Shown: positions 8,482-16,850, numbered from the stretch's first letter. The stretch is 64,000 nucleotides of DNA from an uncultured Oscillibacter sp. (GCA_910584075.1 CAJTZI010000002.1:48587-112586); one strand, 5' to 3'. Notes: a model not told the origin generated them from the letters alone. Numbers and translations are program-made.

Positions 8482-8808
8482 TCATACCTCCGGGTCTTCC
8501 GGCTCTTTGTCTTCGCCCTCCGCCGCCTCCGGCCGGACCGCTTCCTCCTCCGGGTCCTGGGACGGTGCCCAGTAGATCCTCCAGGCCAGAAACAGCAGCG
8601 CCGCCGCGCCGCCGCCCAGAATCACCGTCCCCAGCACCATCATATGGAGGGCGGGCCGGGGCGCCCCGGGCGTGAAATAGGGGTCGATCAACTGGAAGAA
8701 CAGGTATCCCAGGTACAGTCCGCACATGGCATACAGCCCCGCCCGGCTCTGCCGGCCGGGAGCGGGCCGCTCCGACGGCGCCCCCTCCCGTTTCTTTCGT
8801 CCAAACAT
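8482..8808 (-). CDS. Small two-helix membrane protein, unknown function
   Basis: A 108-residue protein with a basic N-terminal segment (MFGRKKREGAP), two hydrophobic segments (about 26-43 and 56-76) and an acidic, proline-rich C-terminal tail. AGGAGATG precedes the ATG. It is the last gene of a three-gene minus-strand operon after a MATE exporter and a TIM-barrel protein, with only 15 bases between stop and start. I do not recognise a family. The charge pattern suggests the N-terminus and tail are cytosolic. Real coding is supported by operon position, site and terminator. Confidence 0.7.
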   Translation of the reverse strand: MFGRKKREGAPSERPAPGRQSRAGLYAMCGLYLGYLFFQLIDPYFTPGAPRPALHMMVLGTVILGGGAAALLFLAWRIYWAPSQDPEEEAVRPEAAEGEDKEPEDPEV

Positions 8809-8823
8809 GGCGCATCTCCTCTC

Positions 8824-9744
8824 TCAAAGGGCGTCCCGCAGCGTCCGCAGGGAGGCCAGGTGCCCGTCCAGCATGGGCATTGTCATGTCCTCCATCTCCA
8901 GAGCCACGTCGCCGTCATAACCGCTCATCCGCACCACGGAGAAAAACTCCCGCCACCAGCGGCTCCCATGGCCGGAGCCCACCGCCACGTAGTTCCAGGC
9001 CCGCTCCCGGAAGGCGCTGATGGGCTTGGCGTCCAGCATCCCGTTGGGGCCGCACATCCGCCGCTCCGCCCGGGCGTCCTTTCCGTGGATGTGGTAGAGA
9101 GCCCCGTGCTCCCCCAGGACCCGGGCGGCCTCGATGGGATCTCCCCCCATCCAGAAGAGGTGGGAGGGGTCCAGATTCATCCCCACCAGAGGGCCGATCT
9201 CCGCCCGCAGGCGCAGCAGCGTCTCGGGGTTGTAAACCAGCTGCATCCCGTGGTTCTCCAGGGCGATGCGCTCAATACCGCACTCTGCCGCCAACCGCGC
9301 CAGCTCCCGCCACTTGGGGACCGCCGCCTCGTTCCACTGGTAGTCCAGAATCTCCTGCATCTCCGGCGGCCAGGAGGCTGTAATCCACACCGGCGTCCGG
9401 TCCCCGGGACACCCGGCGGGCAGGCCGCTCATCATCACGATCTTCCGCACCCCCAGCAGCTCCGCCAGACGGAAGGTCTTCACCGTCACCTCCCAGTCCC
9501 GCTCATAGGCCAGGGGATTGCCGGAGCAGTTCAGGGCGCAGAGGTCCAGGCCCCGCCGCCGCTGGGCGTCCAGCCACCGCTCCCGGGCGGCTGCTGAGGC
9601 CAGCAGGCCCTCCAGGTCCACGTGGGGGGCGGAGGACCAGTTGCCCGTGCCGATCTCCAGGGCCCCAACCCCCTCCCGGGCGCAGAAATCCAGCATCTCC
9701 TCATAGGGCAGATCCAGGGTGCAGGTCTTGATGGCAAGCCTCAT
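8824..9744 (-). CDS. Sugar phosphate isomerase/epimerase-like TIM-barrel protein
   Basis: A 306-residue protein of the xylose-isomerase-like TIM-barrel (AP endonuclease 2) superfamily. Metal-ligand type segments are LENHGM, NLDPSHLFW, YHIHGKD and VALEMED, the usual order of Glu, Asp/His, His and Glu ligands. Substrate is unknown; relatives act as keto-sugar epimerases, inosose dehydratases or hydroxypyruvate isomerases. The start ATG at 9744 overlaps the stop of the MATE gene (ATGA), which shows translational coupling. An upstream alternative start would add 18 Arg-rich residues inside the MATE gene and is unlikely. Its pairing with an exporter could mean a shared substrate, but that is a guess. 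Confidence 0.85.
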   Translation of the reverse strand: MRLAIKTCTLDLPYEEMLDFCAREGVGALEIGTGNWSSAPHVDLEGLLASAAARERWLDAQRRRGLDLCALNCSGNPLAYERDWEVTVKTFRLAELLGVRKIVMMSGLPAGCPGDRTPVWITASWPPEMQEILDYQWNEAAVPKWRELARLAAECGIERIALENHGMQLVYNPETLLRLRAEIGPLVGMNLDPSHLFWMGGDPIEAARVLGEHGALYHIHGKDARAERRMCGPNGMLDAKPISAFRERAWNYVAVGSGHGSRWWREFFSVVRMSGYDGDVALEMEDMTMPMLDGHLASLRTLRDAL

Positions 9745-11117
9745 GGTGCTTCCTCCTCTCCGCCGCCGGGGCGGGTGACGTTTTTGACCCATTTCCACCT
9801 GTGGAGCCGGAGGGCCACGGGGATAATCTTATAGAGCTGGTCCCATTTCAGCAGGAAGAACACCGCCGCCGGGGACCACTCCCACCAGAAGGCCGCGGCG
9901 GCGGACAAAGGCACCACAACGCCCCACATGCTGACGAGGTTCATTCTGGAACTGAAGCCCGTATCCCCGCCGCCCCGGATGATGCCGTTGTCGCAGGCCA
10001 TCTGATAGGCCGTGCCCACGGTGGTCAGGGCGATCACTGCCATGAACCGGAGGGCCAGCTCCCGGGCCCGGGGCGTCAGGGCGCCGCCGAAAGCCGCCAG
10101 AACGGGCCGCCGCAGCAGGAAAATAGCCCCGCCGGAGAGAAGTCCGATTCCCACAAACAACACCTGGAGGGTGGCAACCAGGGGCCGCAGCGCCTCCCGC
10201 TTCCCGCCGCCGATGGTCCTGCCCACCACGATGCCGGAGGCGGAGGCCGCGCCGTAGGCCGCCACGGAGAGGACCTGATAGGCCTGCACCGCGATGGCGT
10301 TGGCCGCCGTCACATCCCCGCCCAGGTGCCCCAGGATACCGGTCTGCACCATCTGGGCCACGCCCCACAGGGCCTGATTCACCAGCACCGGTGCGGAGAC
10401 GCGGCTGTAATCTTTGATATAGCTCTTATCGATGAAGAGAAGCTTTTTCAGCGTCAGATTCAGCCGCTTTTCCCGGCATTTCACAAACCAGACCACGATC
10501 AAAAGCTCCACGCACCGGGACACCAGTGTGGCGATGGCCGCCCCCCGAACCCCCAGCTCCGGAAAGCCCAAGCGGCCATAGATGAGCAAATAGTTCAGAA
10601 ACACGTTGATGCACAGCGTGGAGAGGGCGATGGCGTAGCCGATCTTCACAATGCCCACGGACCGCAGGGAGGCCGCCAGAATGTTGGTGACGGTGAAGAT
10701 CACATATGTAAAGCAGATGATCTGAAAATACTGCACCCCCTGGGCAATGACCGCCTCCTCTCCGGAGAGCAGGCTCAGCAGCGCCTCCGGCACCAGCAGC
10801 ACCGCGGCGAACAGCACCGCCGCCAGGACTCCTCCGAAGCGCAGCGCCGTGCCGATGATGTGGGGGATGGGCTCCAGGCGGCCTTTGCCCCAGTACTGGG
10901 CCCCCAGCACCACGGCCCCCTCTCCCGCGCCGGTGACCAGCATCTGAAGCAGAAACTGGATCTGGTTGCACAGGCTCACGCCGCTCATGGCGTCCTGGCT
11001 GTACCGCCCCAGCATCACCGTGTCCATCATGTTCACACCGAAGGTCAACAGGTTCTGAAGGGCCAGGGACAGCGCCAGGGTAAAAAAGGCGCGGTAAAAG
11101 GTCTTTTCACGAATCAT
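9741..11117 (-). CDS. MATE-family multidrug/metabolite efflux transporter
   Basis: A 458-residue integral membrane protein of the MATE/NorM type. It starts MIREKTFYRAFFTLALSL and has about 12 hydrophobic segments. Conserved MATE features include FGVNMMDTVMLG in helix 1-2 and GAQYWGKG, plus the repeat-half sequence RTIGGGKRE. It exports cationic compounds using ion gradients in characterised relatives. Start ATG at 11117 is preferred over an in-frame ATG 66 bases upstream because GGAGAGGAG lies just before it. It is the first gene of the minus-strand operon and is divergent from the NCS2 permease. Confidence 0.9.
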   Translation of the reverse strand: MIREKTFYRAFFTLALSLALQNLLTFGVNMMDTVMLGRYSQDAMSGVSLCNQIQFLLQMLVTGAGEGAVVLGAQYWGKGRLEPIPHIIGTALRFGGVLAAVLFAAVLLVPEALLSLLSGEEAVIAQGVQYFQIICFTYVIFTVTNILAASLRSVGIVKIGYAIALSTLCINVFLNYLLIYGRLGFPELGVRGAAIATLVSRCVELLIVVWFVKCREKRLNLTLKKLLFIDKSYIKDYSRVSAPVLVNQALWGVAQMVQTGILGHLGGDVTAANAIAVQAYQVLSVAAYGAASASGIVVGRTIGGGKREALRPLVATLQVLFVGIGLLSGGAIFLLRRPVLAAFGGALTPRARELALRFMAVIALTTVGTAYQMACDNGIIRGGGDTGFSSRMNLVSMWGVVVPLSAAAAFWWEWSPAAVFFLLKWDQLYKIIPVALRLHRWKWVKNVTRPGGGEEEAP

Positions 11118-11285
11118 GGGGTGGTCTCCTCTCCGCAGCCGCAGTATAGAATTCAGTATACCCCAGCCGCGGAAAATTGGCAAGTCCTCCGTAAGTCTAC
11201 ATTCCCGCCCTGACTATGGGAAAATCCCACAAAGGTATGCCCCATTATTGTACACAGCGGCGCCCCCCAAAAGGTCGACCTTTCC

Positions 11286-11313
11286 TTGCTTTTCTCAAAA
11301 CCGATGGTATAAT
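11286..11313 (+). promoter_or_regulatory. Sigma-A promoter of NCS2 permease
   Basis: TTGCTT at 11286-11291, 16 bases, consensus TATAAT at 11308-11313 with extended TGG. It leaves a leader of about 155 bases before the start codon. Confidence 0.8.
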
Positions 11314-11326
11314 AGTGTGGAACGCA

Positions 11327-11443
11327 GTTCTCAGACCCGTTAAAACGGATGTGCGCAGGAATGGAGCGCGGGGCCTTCACCCCCCATGGAGGCAAAGCCC
11401 CAAATCCGGACAGCTCCCCAATGCCCCGAAGGGGATTGAGAAC
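11327..11443 (+). ncRNA. Structured 5' leader of NCS2 permease, possible riboswitch
   Basis: GTTCTCA at 11327-11333 pairs perfectly with TGAGAAC at 11437-11443 and would close a multibranch domain of about 115 bases. Inside are small helices: CCGT/ACGG (11337-11348), GCGC/GCGC (11353-11369), GGGGC/GCCCC (11370-11401) and CCCC/GGGG with a GAA loop (11424-11434). The domain ends about 16 bases before the ribosome binding site. I checked it by eye against purine, PRPP, ZTP, guanidine, cyclic-di-GMP, fluoride and TPP consensus cores and found no convincing match. An ordinary leader is possible. Confidence 0.45.
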
Positions 11444-11474
11444 CGCCGCAGTGAATAAAAAGGAGCGTATGTCT

Positions 11475-12824
11475 ATGCCCCCCTCTGATTCCCGCCTGCT
11501 GTTCCAGTTCCACGGAAGACCTCCTCTGGGCGCCTCCGTTTCCCTGGCCCTCCAGCACCTGGTGGCCATGATCGTGGGCTGTGTCACGCCGCCCATCATC
11601 ATCGCCGGGGCCATCGGCCTCAGTCAGGCAGACCGGGTATTGCTCATTCAGGCCTCCTTGGTCATGTCCGCCGTGTCCACCCTGCTCCAGCTGTTTCCCA
11701 TCGGAGGCCGGTTCGGCTCGGGCCTGCCGGTGATTCTGGGTGTCAGTTTCGCGTACCTGCCCAGTATGCAGGCCATTGCCGCCTCCGGCGGCGGCGTGTC
11801 CGCCATCGCCGGGGCCATGCTGGTGGGCGGCGTGGTGGCCATCGTGGCGGGTCTGTTCGTCAAAAAGATCCGCCTGCTGTTCCCGCCGGTGATCACCGGC
11901 ACGGTGGTGTTCACCATCGGCCTGTCCCTCTACCCCACCGCTATCAACTACATGGCCGGCGGCACGGGCAACACCTACGAATCTGTCACGGCAAAGGGGC
12001 TGCCGGAGGCCATGGTGTACGGCTCCTGGCAGAACTGGCTCATCGCCATCCTGACCCTGGCGGCGGTAATGATCTTAAACAACAAGGGCAAGGGCGTGTG
12101 CAAGCTGGCCTCCATCCTGCTGGGCATGCTCTTCGGCTACGCCGCGGCGCTGTGCTTCGGCATAGTGAGCTTTGCCGACGTGGGAGACGCCGCGTGGTTC
12201 TCCCTGCCCCGCCTTCTTCACTTTGGCGTCAGCTTCGACCTGCCCTCCTGCGTGGCTCTTGGGCTGCTGTTCGCCATCAACGCCATTCAGGCCATCGGCG
12301 ACTTCACCGCCACCACCGTGGGTGGCATGGACCGGGACCCCACGGACGGCGAGCTCCAGGGCGGCATCATCGCCTACGGCGTGGCCAACATTCTGGCGGC
12401 CCTCTTCGGCGGCCTGCCCACGGCCACCTATTCCCAGAACGTGGGCATCGTCACCACCAACAAGGTGGTGAACCGGACGGTATTCACACTGACGGGGGCG
12501 TTTTTGCTGCTGGCGGGCGTCTCCCCCAAATTCGCAGCGGTGCTGACCACTATTCCCCAGTGCGTGCTGGGCGGCGCCACCATCACCGTGTTCTCCACCA
12601 TCGCCATGACGGGGATGCGCCTGATCGCCTCCCAGGACCTGACGGCCCGGAACACCACCATCGTGGGCCTCTCCGCCGCCTTGGGCGTGGGGATCTCCCA
12701 GGCCAGCGCCTCCCTGAGCCAGTTCCCCGACAGCTTCACCATGATCTTCGGCAAGTCCCCGGTGGTCATTGCCACTTTGATGGCGGTGGCGCTGAACCTG
12801 ATCCTGCCCAAGGAGGAGCACTAG
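11475..12824 (+). CDS. NCS2-family xanthine/uracil-type nucleobase permease
   Basis: A 449-residue membrane transporter of the nucleobase-ascorbate (NAT/NCS2) family. The diagnostic motif QNVGIVTTNKVVNR is present after TYS, and the substrate-site helix reads NAIQAIGDFTATT. In XanQ and UapA the corresponding residue is a glutamate; here it is Gln272, which may mark a subfamily with other specificity. Start: AGGAG at 11461-11465 is 9 bases from ATG 11475; an ATG at 11469 is only 3 bases away and less likely. It has a strong promoter, a long structured leader, and is followed after 4 bases by an ICMT-like gene in the same transcript. Confidence 0.88.
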   Translation: MPPSDSRLLFQFHGRPPLGASVSLALQHLVAMIVGCVTPPIIIAGAIGLSQADRVLLIQASLVMSAVSTLLQLFPIGGRFGSGLPVILGVSFAYLPSMQAIAASGGGVSAIAGAMLVGGVVAIVAGLFVKKIRLLFPPVITGTVVFTIGLSLYPTAINYMAGGTGNTYESVTAKGLPEAMVYGSWQNWLIAILTLAAVMILNNKGKGVCKLASILLGMLFGYAAALCFGIVSFADVGDAAWFSLPRLLHFGVSFDLPSCVALGLLFAINAIQAIGDFTATTVGGMDRDPTDGELQGGIIAYGVANILAALFGGLPTATYSQNVGIVTTNKVVNRTVFTLTGAFLLLAGVSPKFAAVLTTIPQCVLGGATITVFSTIAMTGMRLIASQDLTARNTTIVGLSAALGVGISQASASLSQFPDSFTMIFGKSPVVIATLMAVALNLILPKEEH

Positions 12825-12828
12825 GCGG

Positions 12829-13350
12829 ATGAACGGTCTGTGGCTGCTGGTTCCCTTTATGCTGATCCGGTTTGGACTGCTGGCTGTTTTGAGCCGGGAG
12901 GCTGTGGTCCGGGCGGCCCATTTCGCCCCCGCGGTGGGCGGAGAGCGGGTGGCCTGCTGGATTTATCAGCTCTCCAACGCGGCGCTGTTTCTGTACCTGC
13001 CCTTTCTCCGGGTCCGGACAGAGCAGCCTCTTCCCCTCTTTATGGGACTGATCTGCTATTTCGGCGGCCTGATCTTCTGCACCGCCTCCATGACCGGCTT
13101 CGCCGCCCCCTCCGGCGGGGGACTGCGCACCGGCGGAATCTACCGCCTCTCCCGCAACCCCATGTATGTGTCCTACTTTCTCTGCTTTGCGGGGATGGCC
13201 CTTTTGGTCCGGTCGGCGGCTCTGGCCGGCATCGTCCTGGTGTTTCAGATCTCCGCCCACTGGATCATTCTGGCGGAGGAGCGGTGGTGTCTGGAGACCT
13301 TCGGGGCCGATTACCGGCGGTACGCGGAGCAGGTCCGGCGCTATCTCTAA
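12829..13350 (+). CDS. ICMT/PEMT-like membrane methyltransferase
   Basis: A 173-residue integral membrane protein. The C-terminal half carries the isoprenylcysteine/phospholipid methyltransferase signature: GIYRLSRNPMYVSYF (about 104-118), a hydrophobic helix, then HWIILAEERWCLETFGADYRRY near the end, where Glu residues and the Arg-Tyr motif bind S-adenosylmethionine in relatives. The N-terminal 90 residues form two or three membrane helices. The methyl acceptor is unknown. AGGAGGAG lies inside the 3' end of the permease gene, so the two are co-transcribed. Confidence 0.8.
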   Translation: MNGLWLLVPFMLIRFGLLAVLSREAVVRAAHFAPAVGGERVACWIYQLSNAALFLYLPFLRVRTEQPLPLFMGLICYFGGLIFCTASMTGFAAPSGGGLRTGGIYRLSRNPMYVSYFLCFAGMALLVRSAALAGIVLVFQISAHWIILAEERWCLETFGADYRRYAEQVRRYL

Positions 13351-13424
13351 AGAAGGCAGACCCCTCAACCGGAAAAATCAGGAAATTAGATTGTGAGAAG
13401 CCGCAGAGATGGAGGGAATTCGTC

Positions 13425-14303
13425 ATGTTATCCGCAAAACACGCCGCCCTGGCCATTAAAATTCTGTCGCTGTGCCTCATAGCCGCGTTCTCATTCTTCG
13501 TCGCCTCGGCGGCGGTCCCCGAGACAAACTTTATCAAGGAGTCCCTGGAGAGCGTGGACGGCAGCAGTAACACCGTGATGAAATTCTCAGCGGCCACCCT
13601 TTCCACCTCCCTGGCAATCTCTGCGTTGCCGGACGACTTTGCAACTCCCCTGGCCCAGAGCCTGGCGGACATGAACGTCTATTTTGTGGGCATCCTCGTG
13701 ATCTTGTTTCTGGAGAAGATTCTAATCCGGTATGGAATCAAACTGGCATTCTCGATTCTCATCCCCTTGGCCTGTCTTGCGGGGATCCTGTCCATCGCCG
13801 TAAAAAAGAACGCCCTGAGAGGGTTTGCCGTCCGGCTCTGCGTTCTCGGTCTGGCGGTGGCTTTTGTGGTCCCATGCAGCACGCATATCACCGGCATAAT
13901 CGCATCCGACCTCACGGAGTATGTGAATGATACCATTGGGGAGACAGAGGATGGCGCCGGCAAGCTCAACGAGGCGATGGCGGGCGGCACTGAGGATCAG
14001 ACCATTTTTGAAAAACTGTCCGGTCTTTTCCAGACTGCCATTCACGACATCTCCGATCTCCTGCTGCACTTCCAGAACACCATTCGCAGATGCATGAATT
14101 CCATTGCGATTCTGATCCTGACCAACTGTCTCATGCCGCTGCTCACCTTCCTCATTCTCAAGTGGCTCCTAAAGGAGCTCTTCCAAATCACCCTTCCGAT
14201 GCCGCCCGCGAAAAAGCGCAGCGGCGCGGGCGGGGAATCCGAGTTTGAATCCAGCTCTCAACTGGGCTCTGAGCTTGTCGGCACAGGGGAGCACAGACCA
14301 TGA
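13425..14303 (+). CDS. Multi-pass membrane protein of unknown function
   Basis: A 292-residue protein with an N-terminal hydrophobic segment (about 8-28), three further helices (about 84-102, 106-126, 131-160) and a C-terminal one (about 222-252), then a polar Ser/Gly-rich tail. Between helices 4 and 5 is an acidic stretch followed by an amphipathic region. No family recognised. GGAGGGAA precedes ATG 13425. Its stop overlaps the start of the DUF4230 gene (ATGA), so the two proteins are probably made together. Base composition is clearly lower in GC than the flanking genes, consistent with a different history or low expression. Confidence 0.75.
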   Translation: MLSAKHAALAIKILSLCLIAAFSFFVASAAVPETNFIKESLESVDGSSNTVMKFSAATLSTSLAISALPDDFATPLAQSLADMNVYFVGILVILFLEKILIRYGIKLAFSILIPLACLAGILSIAVKKNALRGFAVRLCVLGLAVAFVVPCSTHITGIIASDLTEYVNDTIGETEDGAGKLNEAMAGGTEDQTIFEKLSGLFQTAIHDISDLLLHFQNTIRRCMNSIAILILTNCLMPLLTFLILKWLLKELFQITLPMPPAKKRSGAGGESEFESSSQLGSELVGTGEHRP

Positions 14304-14995
14304 AAAACAATCAAAAATTTTTGAATCTCACCGCCGCCGTGCTTGCCCTGCTGGTGGCCGGCGTCGTCATCTACGGGTGCGTCCACGGCGTTGACCCTCT
14401 GCACATGCGGGTCTCCGACGGTATTGAACAGATTGATCTGGACACCATCCTCCTTCCATCCAGCGGCGTGGAAGTCAATTTCTCAGACGTCATTCTCTCC
14501 GGTCCCAACGAGAGTCGAAAGCTGATTGTCAGCACGCAAAGCGGCACGGTGACCACAAAGCTGACAGACCGCCTCATCAAGCAGCTGGACTTTGACTTTA
14601 TGAAAAAAACCCAGAATGTATCCTATACCGGAACGGGATATTTCGTCGTGGACCTGGACAGCCTGACCGCCGCCAATATCATCCAGGACTGGGAGAACCG
14701 GACGGTTACGATTCGGATCGGCCACGCCTATCTGCAGGCGATTGAAATCGCTCCCAGCGGCATCATCATTGACGACGTCAAAGAGAGCCTGCTGGCCCGG
14801 GGAGATATCGAACTGACCGTGGCGGATTACAGGGCGATTGAACATGACCTGCGCTCCCGGTTGGAGGAACAGTTCAACACCGCGGCAAACGGGCAGGCCG
14901 CGGACGATCTCGCTCTCAGGATGGTACGGGAGGTCTATGAGCCGATTGTCCAAGCCGTTGACCGCCGCTACCATGTTGCTGTAGAATTTCAATAG
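14300..14995 (+). CDS. DUF4230-domain membrane-anchored protein
   Basis: A 231-residue protein with a single N-terminal membrane anchor (about 10-27, LTAAVLALLVAGVVIYG) and an extracytoplasmic domain. The segment KKTQNVSYTGTGYFVVDL followed by NRTVTIRIGHAYL is typical of DUF4230, a domain of unknown function found in many bacteria, often as an anchored protein. It is translationally coupled to the upstream five-helix membrane protein, which suggests a membrane complex. The C-terminal 60 residues are a charged helix (EHDLRSRLEEQFNTAA). No enzymatic motif seen. Confidence 0.75.
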   Translation: MKNNQKFLNLTAAVLALLVAGVVIYGCVHGVDPLHMRVSDGIEQIDLDTILLPSSGVEVNFSDVILSGPNESRKLIVSTQSGTVTTKLTDRLIKQLDFDFMKKTQNVSYTGTGYFVVDLDSLTAANIIQDWENRTVTIRIGHAYLQAIEIAPSGIIIDDVKESLLARGDIELTVADYRAIEHDLRSRLEEQFNTAANGQAADDLALRMVREVYEPIVQAVDRRYHVAVEFQ

Positions 14996-15026
14996 CTAAT
15001 TCGTCTGCCTGTCATTTCCGAGTCAA

Positions 15027-15066
15027 AGCGGGGCGGCCTCCTTTGGGGGCCGCCCCGCTCCGCTTT
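15027..15066. terminator. Bidirectional terminator
   Basis: Perfect 12-bp stem AGCGGGGCGGCC (15027-15038) with its complement at 15048-15059, between the convergent DUF4230 gene and spoVAC. The plus-strand tail is CCGCTTTTA; the minus-strand tail is TTTGACTC. Confidence 0.7.
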
Positions 15067-15506
15067 TATCTGCCCGTCAGCATCAGTGCCACGCCGTAGA
15101 GAACGCTGGCCAGGGTGCCGAACACGATCACCGGTCCCGCCACCAAGAACATCTTGGCCGCCATGCCAGTGACAAAGCCCTCGCTCTTGAAGTCAATAGC
15201 CGGGGACACCACGGCGTTGGCAAAGCCGGTGATGGGCACCAGCGTCCCCGCGCCGCCGAAGCGGGCGATTTTATTGTACAGGTTCAGCCCTGTCAGCAGG
15301 GCGGAAAGCAATACCAAGGAGCAGGATGTGGCGGTGCCCGCGTCCTCCTGGTTCAATCCCGCCGCGGCCCAGCCGTTTTGAATCAGCTGGCCCAGCACGC
15401 AGATCAATCCGCCGATGACAAAGGCCAAAAACACATCCTTCACCAGCGGAGACTTCTGGGCCCGCTGCTTTACATACTGCTGATACTCCTGGGGTGACAG
15501 ATCCAT
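15066..15506 (-). CDS. spoVAC: Stage V sporulation protein AC
   Basis: Component of the SpoVA channel that moves dipicolinic acid through the inner spore membrane; SpoVAC is the mechanosensitive subunit. The 146-residue product has the family signature order: an N-terminal YQQYVKQRAQKSPLVKD, FVIGGLICVLGQLIQ, LLTGLNLYNKIARFGGAGTLVPITGFANAV (read in two parts), and FKSEGFVTGMAAKMFLVAGPVI. ATG at 15506 follows AGAGGGA. In most spore formers it sits beside spoVAD and spoVAE; here it is alone. A sigma-G-like promoter lies upstream. Confidence 0.92.
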   Translation of the reverse strand: MDLSPQEYQQYVKQRAQKSPLVKDVFLAFVIGGLICVLGQLIQNGWAAAGLNQEDAGTATSCSLVLLSALLTGLNLYNKIARFGGAGTLVPITGFANAVVSPAIDFKSEGFVTGMAAKMFLVAGPVIVFGTLASVLYGVALMLTGR

Positions 15507-15538
15507 GGGGAAATCCCTCTCTTCCGGAAAATTTCTCC

Positions 15539-15567
15539 TAGTGTCCCCAAATCGCCGCCGAATATGC
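15539..15567 (-). promoter_or_regulatory. Candidate sigma-G promoter of spoVAC
   Basis: Read on the minus strand, GCATATT (-35 like) is followed after about 15-17 bases by GACACTA, which matches five of seven positions of the sigma-G -10 (CATACTA type). The forespore timing of spoVA genes supports it. Confidence 0.4.
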
Positions 15568-15571
15568 GTCC

Positions 15572-15600
15572 TTGCAAATCCGGGCGAAACGAGGTATATT
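15572..15600 (+). promoter_or_regulatory. Sigma-A promoter of hemW
   Basis: TTGCAA at 15572-15577, 17 bases, TATATT at 15595-15600, 32 bases before the hemW ATG. Confidence 0.65.
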
Positions 15601-15631
15601 ATTGTCACAGCAAACTTTGGAGGGATCACCC

Positions 15632-16840
15632 ATGAAACCCGAGAAAAAGCCCCTGGGGCTGTACATCCACATCCCCTTCTGCAAGCAGAAATGTACTTAC
15701 TGCGACTTCTACTCCCTGCCGGGCGCCGAGGCCCGGATGGACGACTACACCGAGGCCCTGTGCGCCCATCTGACGGAGCTGGCCCCCTACGCCTCCGGAT
15801 ACCTGGCGGACACGGTGTACTTCGGCGGCGGCACCCCCAGCTACCTGGGGGAGAAGCGGCTGGTGAAGATCCTGAAAACCGTTTTAAAAAAATACCATGT
15901 GACGAAGGACGTGGAGATCACCCTGGAGGCCAATCCCGACTCCGCCGGGGACTGGAAGATGTTAAAGGCCCTGCGGAAGGCGGGCTTCAACCGCGTCTCT
16001 CTGGGGATGCAGTCCGCCTGCAGCGGGGAGCTGCTGGAGATCGGCCGGGTCCACACGGCGGACCAGACCGCCGCCGCGGTGGAGGCCGCCCGAAAGGCAG
16101 GTTTTCAAAACCTCTCTCTGGATCTCATCTACGGCCTGCCCCATCAGACCATGGAACAGTGGCGGGAGAATCTGGAGACCGCCGTCTCCCTGGGGCCGGA
16201 GCACCTGTCCTGCTACGGGCTGAAGGTGGAAGAGGGCACCCCTCTCTTTGCCCGCCGGGAAGAGGCGGACCTGCCGGACGACGAGCTTCAGGCAGAGCTG
16301 TACCTGTACACCGTGGACTATCTGGCGTCCCAAGGCTACCGGCAGTACGAGATCTCCAACTTCGCCCGGGAGGGCTCTGCCTCCCGGCACAATCTGAAAT
16401 ACTGGACGCTGGGGGAGTACATGGGCTTTGGCCCCGGGGCCCACTCGGACCTGGGCGGCGCCCGGTACGCCTACGAGAAGGACCTGGAGGGCTACATCCG
16501 GGGCGTGCGGGAAAACGGCCCCCTGCTGTCGGAGAGCGACCGCATCCCCCCCATGGACAGGGACATCGAGTGGCTGATGCTGGGACTGCGGACTGTGTAC
16601 GGCCTGGACCCCAGGGAGTTTGAAAACCGGTTCCGCCGCCGGTTCCGGTGCTTCCTGCCCTTTCTGGAGGAGTGCCGGGAGGCGGGCTACGCCGTGTGTG
16701 AGGAGGACCGCTGGCACCTGACGCCCCGGGGCTTCCTGGTGTCCAACCAGATTATCGGCGGAGTGCTGGACGCCCTGTCGGCGGAGAAGCGCCGCCGGGC
16801 CGAGGCCGCCGCCAGAGGCGATTTCCGGGTGGAACACTGA
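15632..16840 (+). CDS. hemW: HemW-type radical SAM protein
   Basis: Radical SAM protein formerly called oxygen-independent coproporphyrinogen oxidase-like; HemW acts as a heme chaperone in characterised cases. 402 residues. The cluster motif CKQKCTYCDFY has Cys17, Cys21 and Cys24; next come YFGGGTPS (about 67-74) and ITLEANPD. The C-terminal HemN-type domain contains the KYWTLGEYMGFGPGAHS block. True coproporphyrinogen oxidases have an extra N-terminal region and a fourth cysteine pattern that is absent here. TTTGGAGGGA precedes ATG 15632. It is followed after 10 bases by a membrane protein gene. A second HemN-like protein (HemZ) is at 51581. Confidence 0.92.
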   Translation: MKPEKKPLGLYIHIPFCKQKCTYCDFYSLPGAEARMDDYTEALCAHLTELAPYASGYLADTVYFGGGTPSYLGEKRLVKILKTVLKKYHVTKDVEITLEANPDSAGDWKMLKALRKAGFNRVSLGMQSACSGELLEIGRVHTADQTAAAVEAARKAGFQNLSLDLIYGLPHQTMEQWRENLETAVSLGPEHLSCYGLKVEEGTPLFARREEADLPDDELQAELYLYTVDYLASQGYRQYEISNFAREGSASRHNLKYWTLGEYMGFGPGAHSDLGGARYAYEKDLEGYIRGVRENGPLLSESDRIPPMDRDIEWLMLGLRTVYGLDPREFENRFRRRFRCFLPFLEECREAGYAVCEEDRWHLTPRGFLVSNQIIGGVLDALSAEKRRRAEAAARGDFRVEH

Positions 16841-16850
16841 GGAGGCCGCC

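Noticed and set aside
11327-11443. Cyclic-di-GMP or Moco riboswitch in the NCS2 leader
   Set aside because: Words such as GGCAAAGCC recall these classes, but the conserved core and helix order do not fit, so only an unassigned structured leader is reported.
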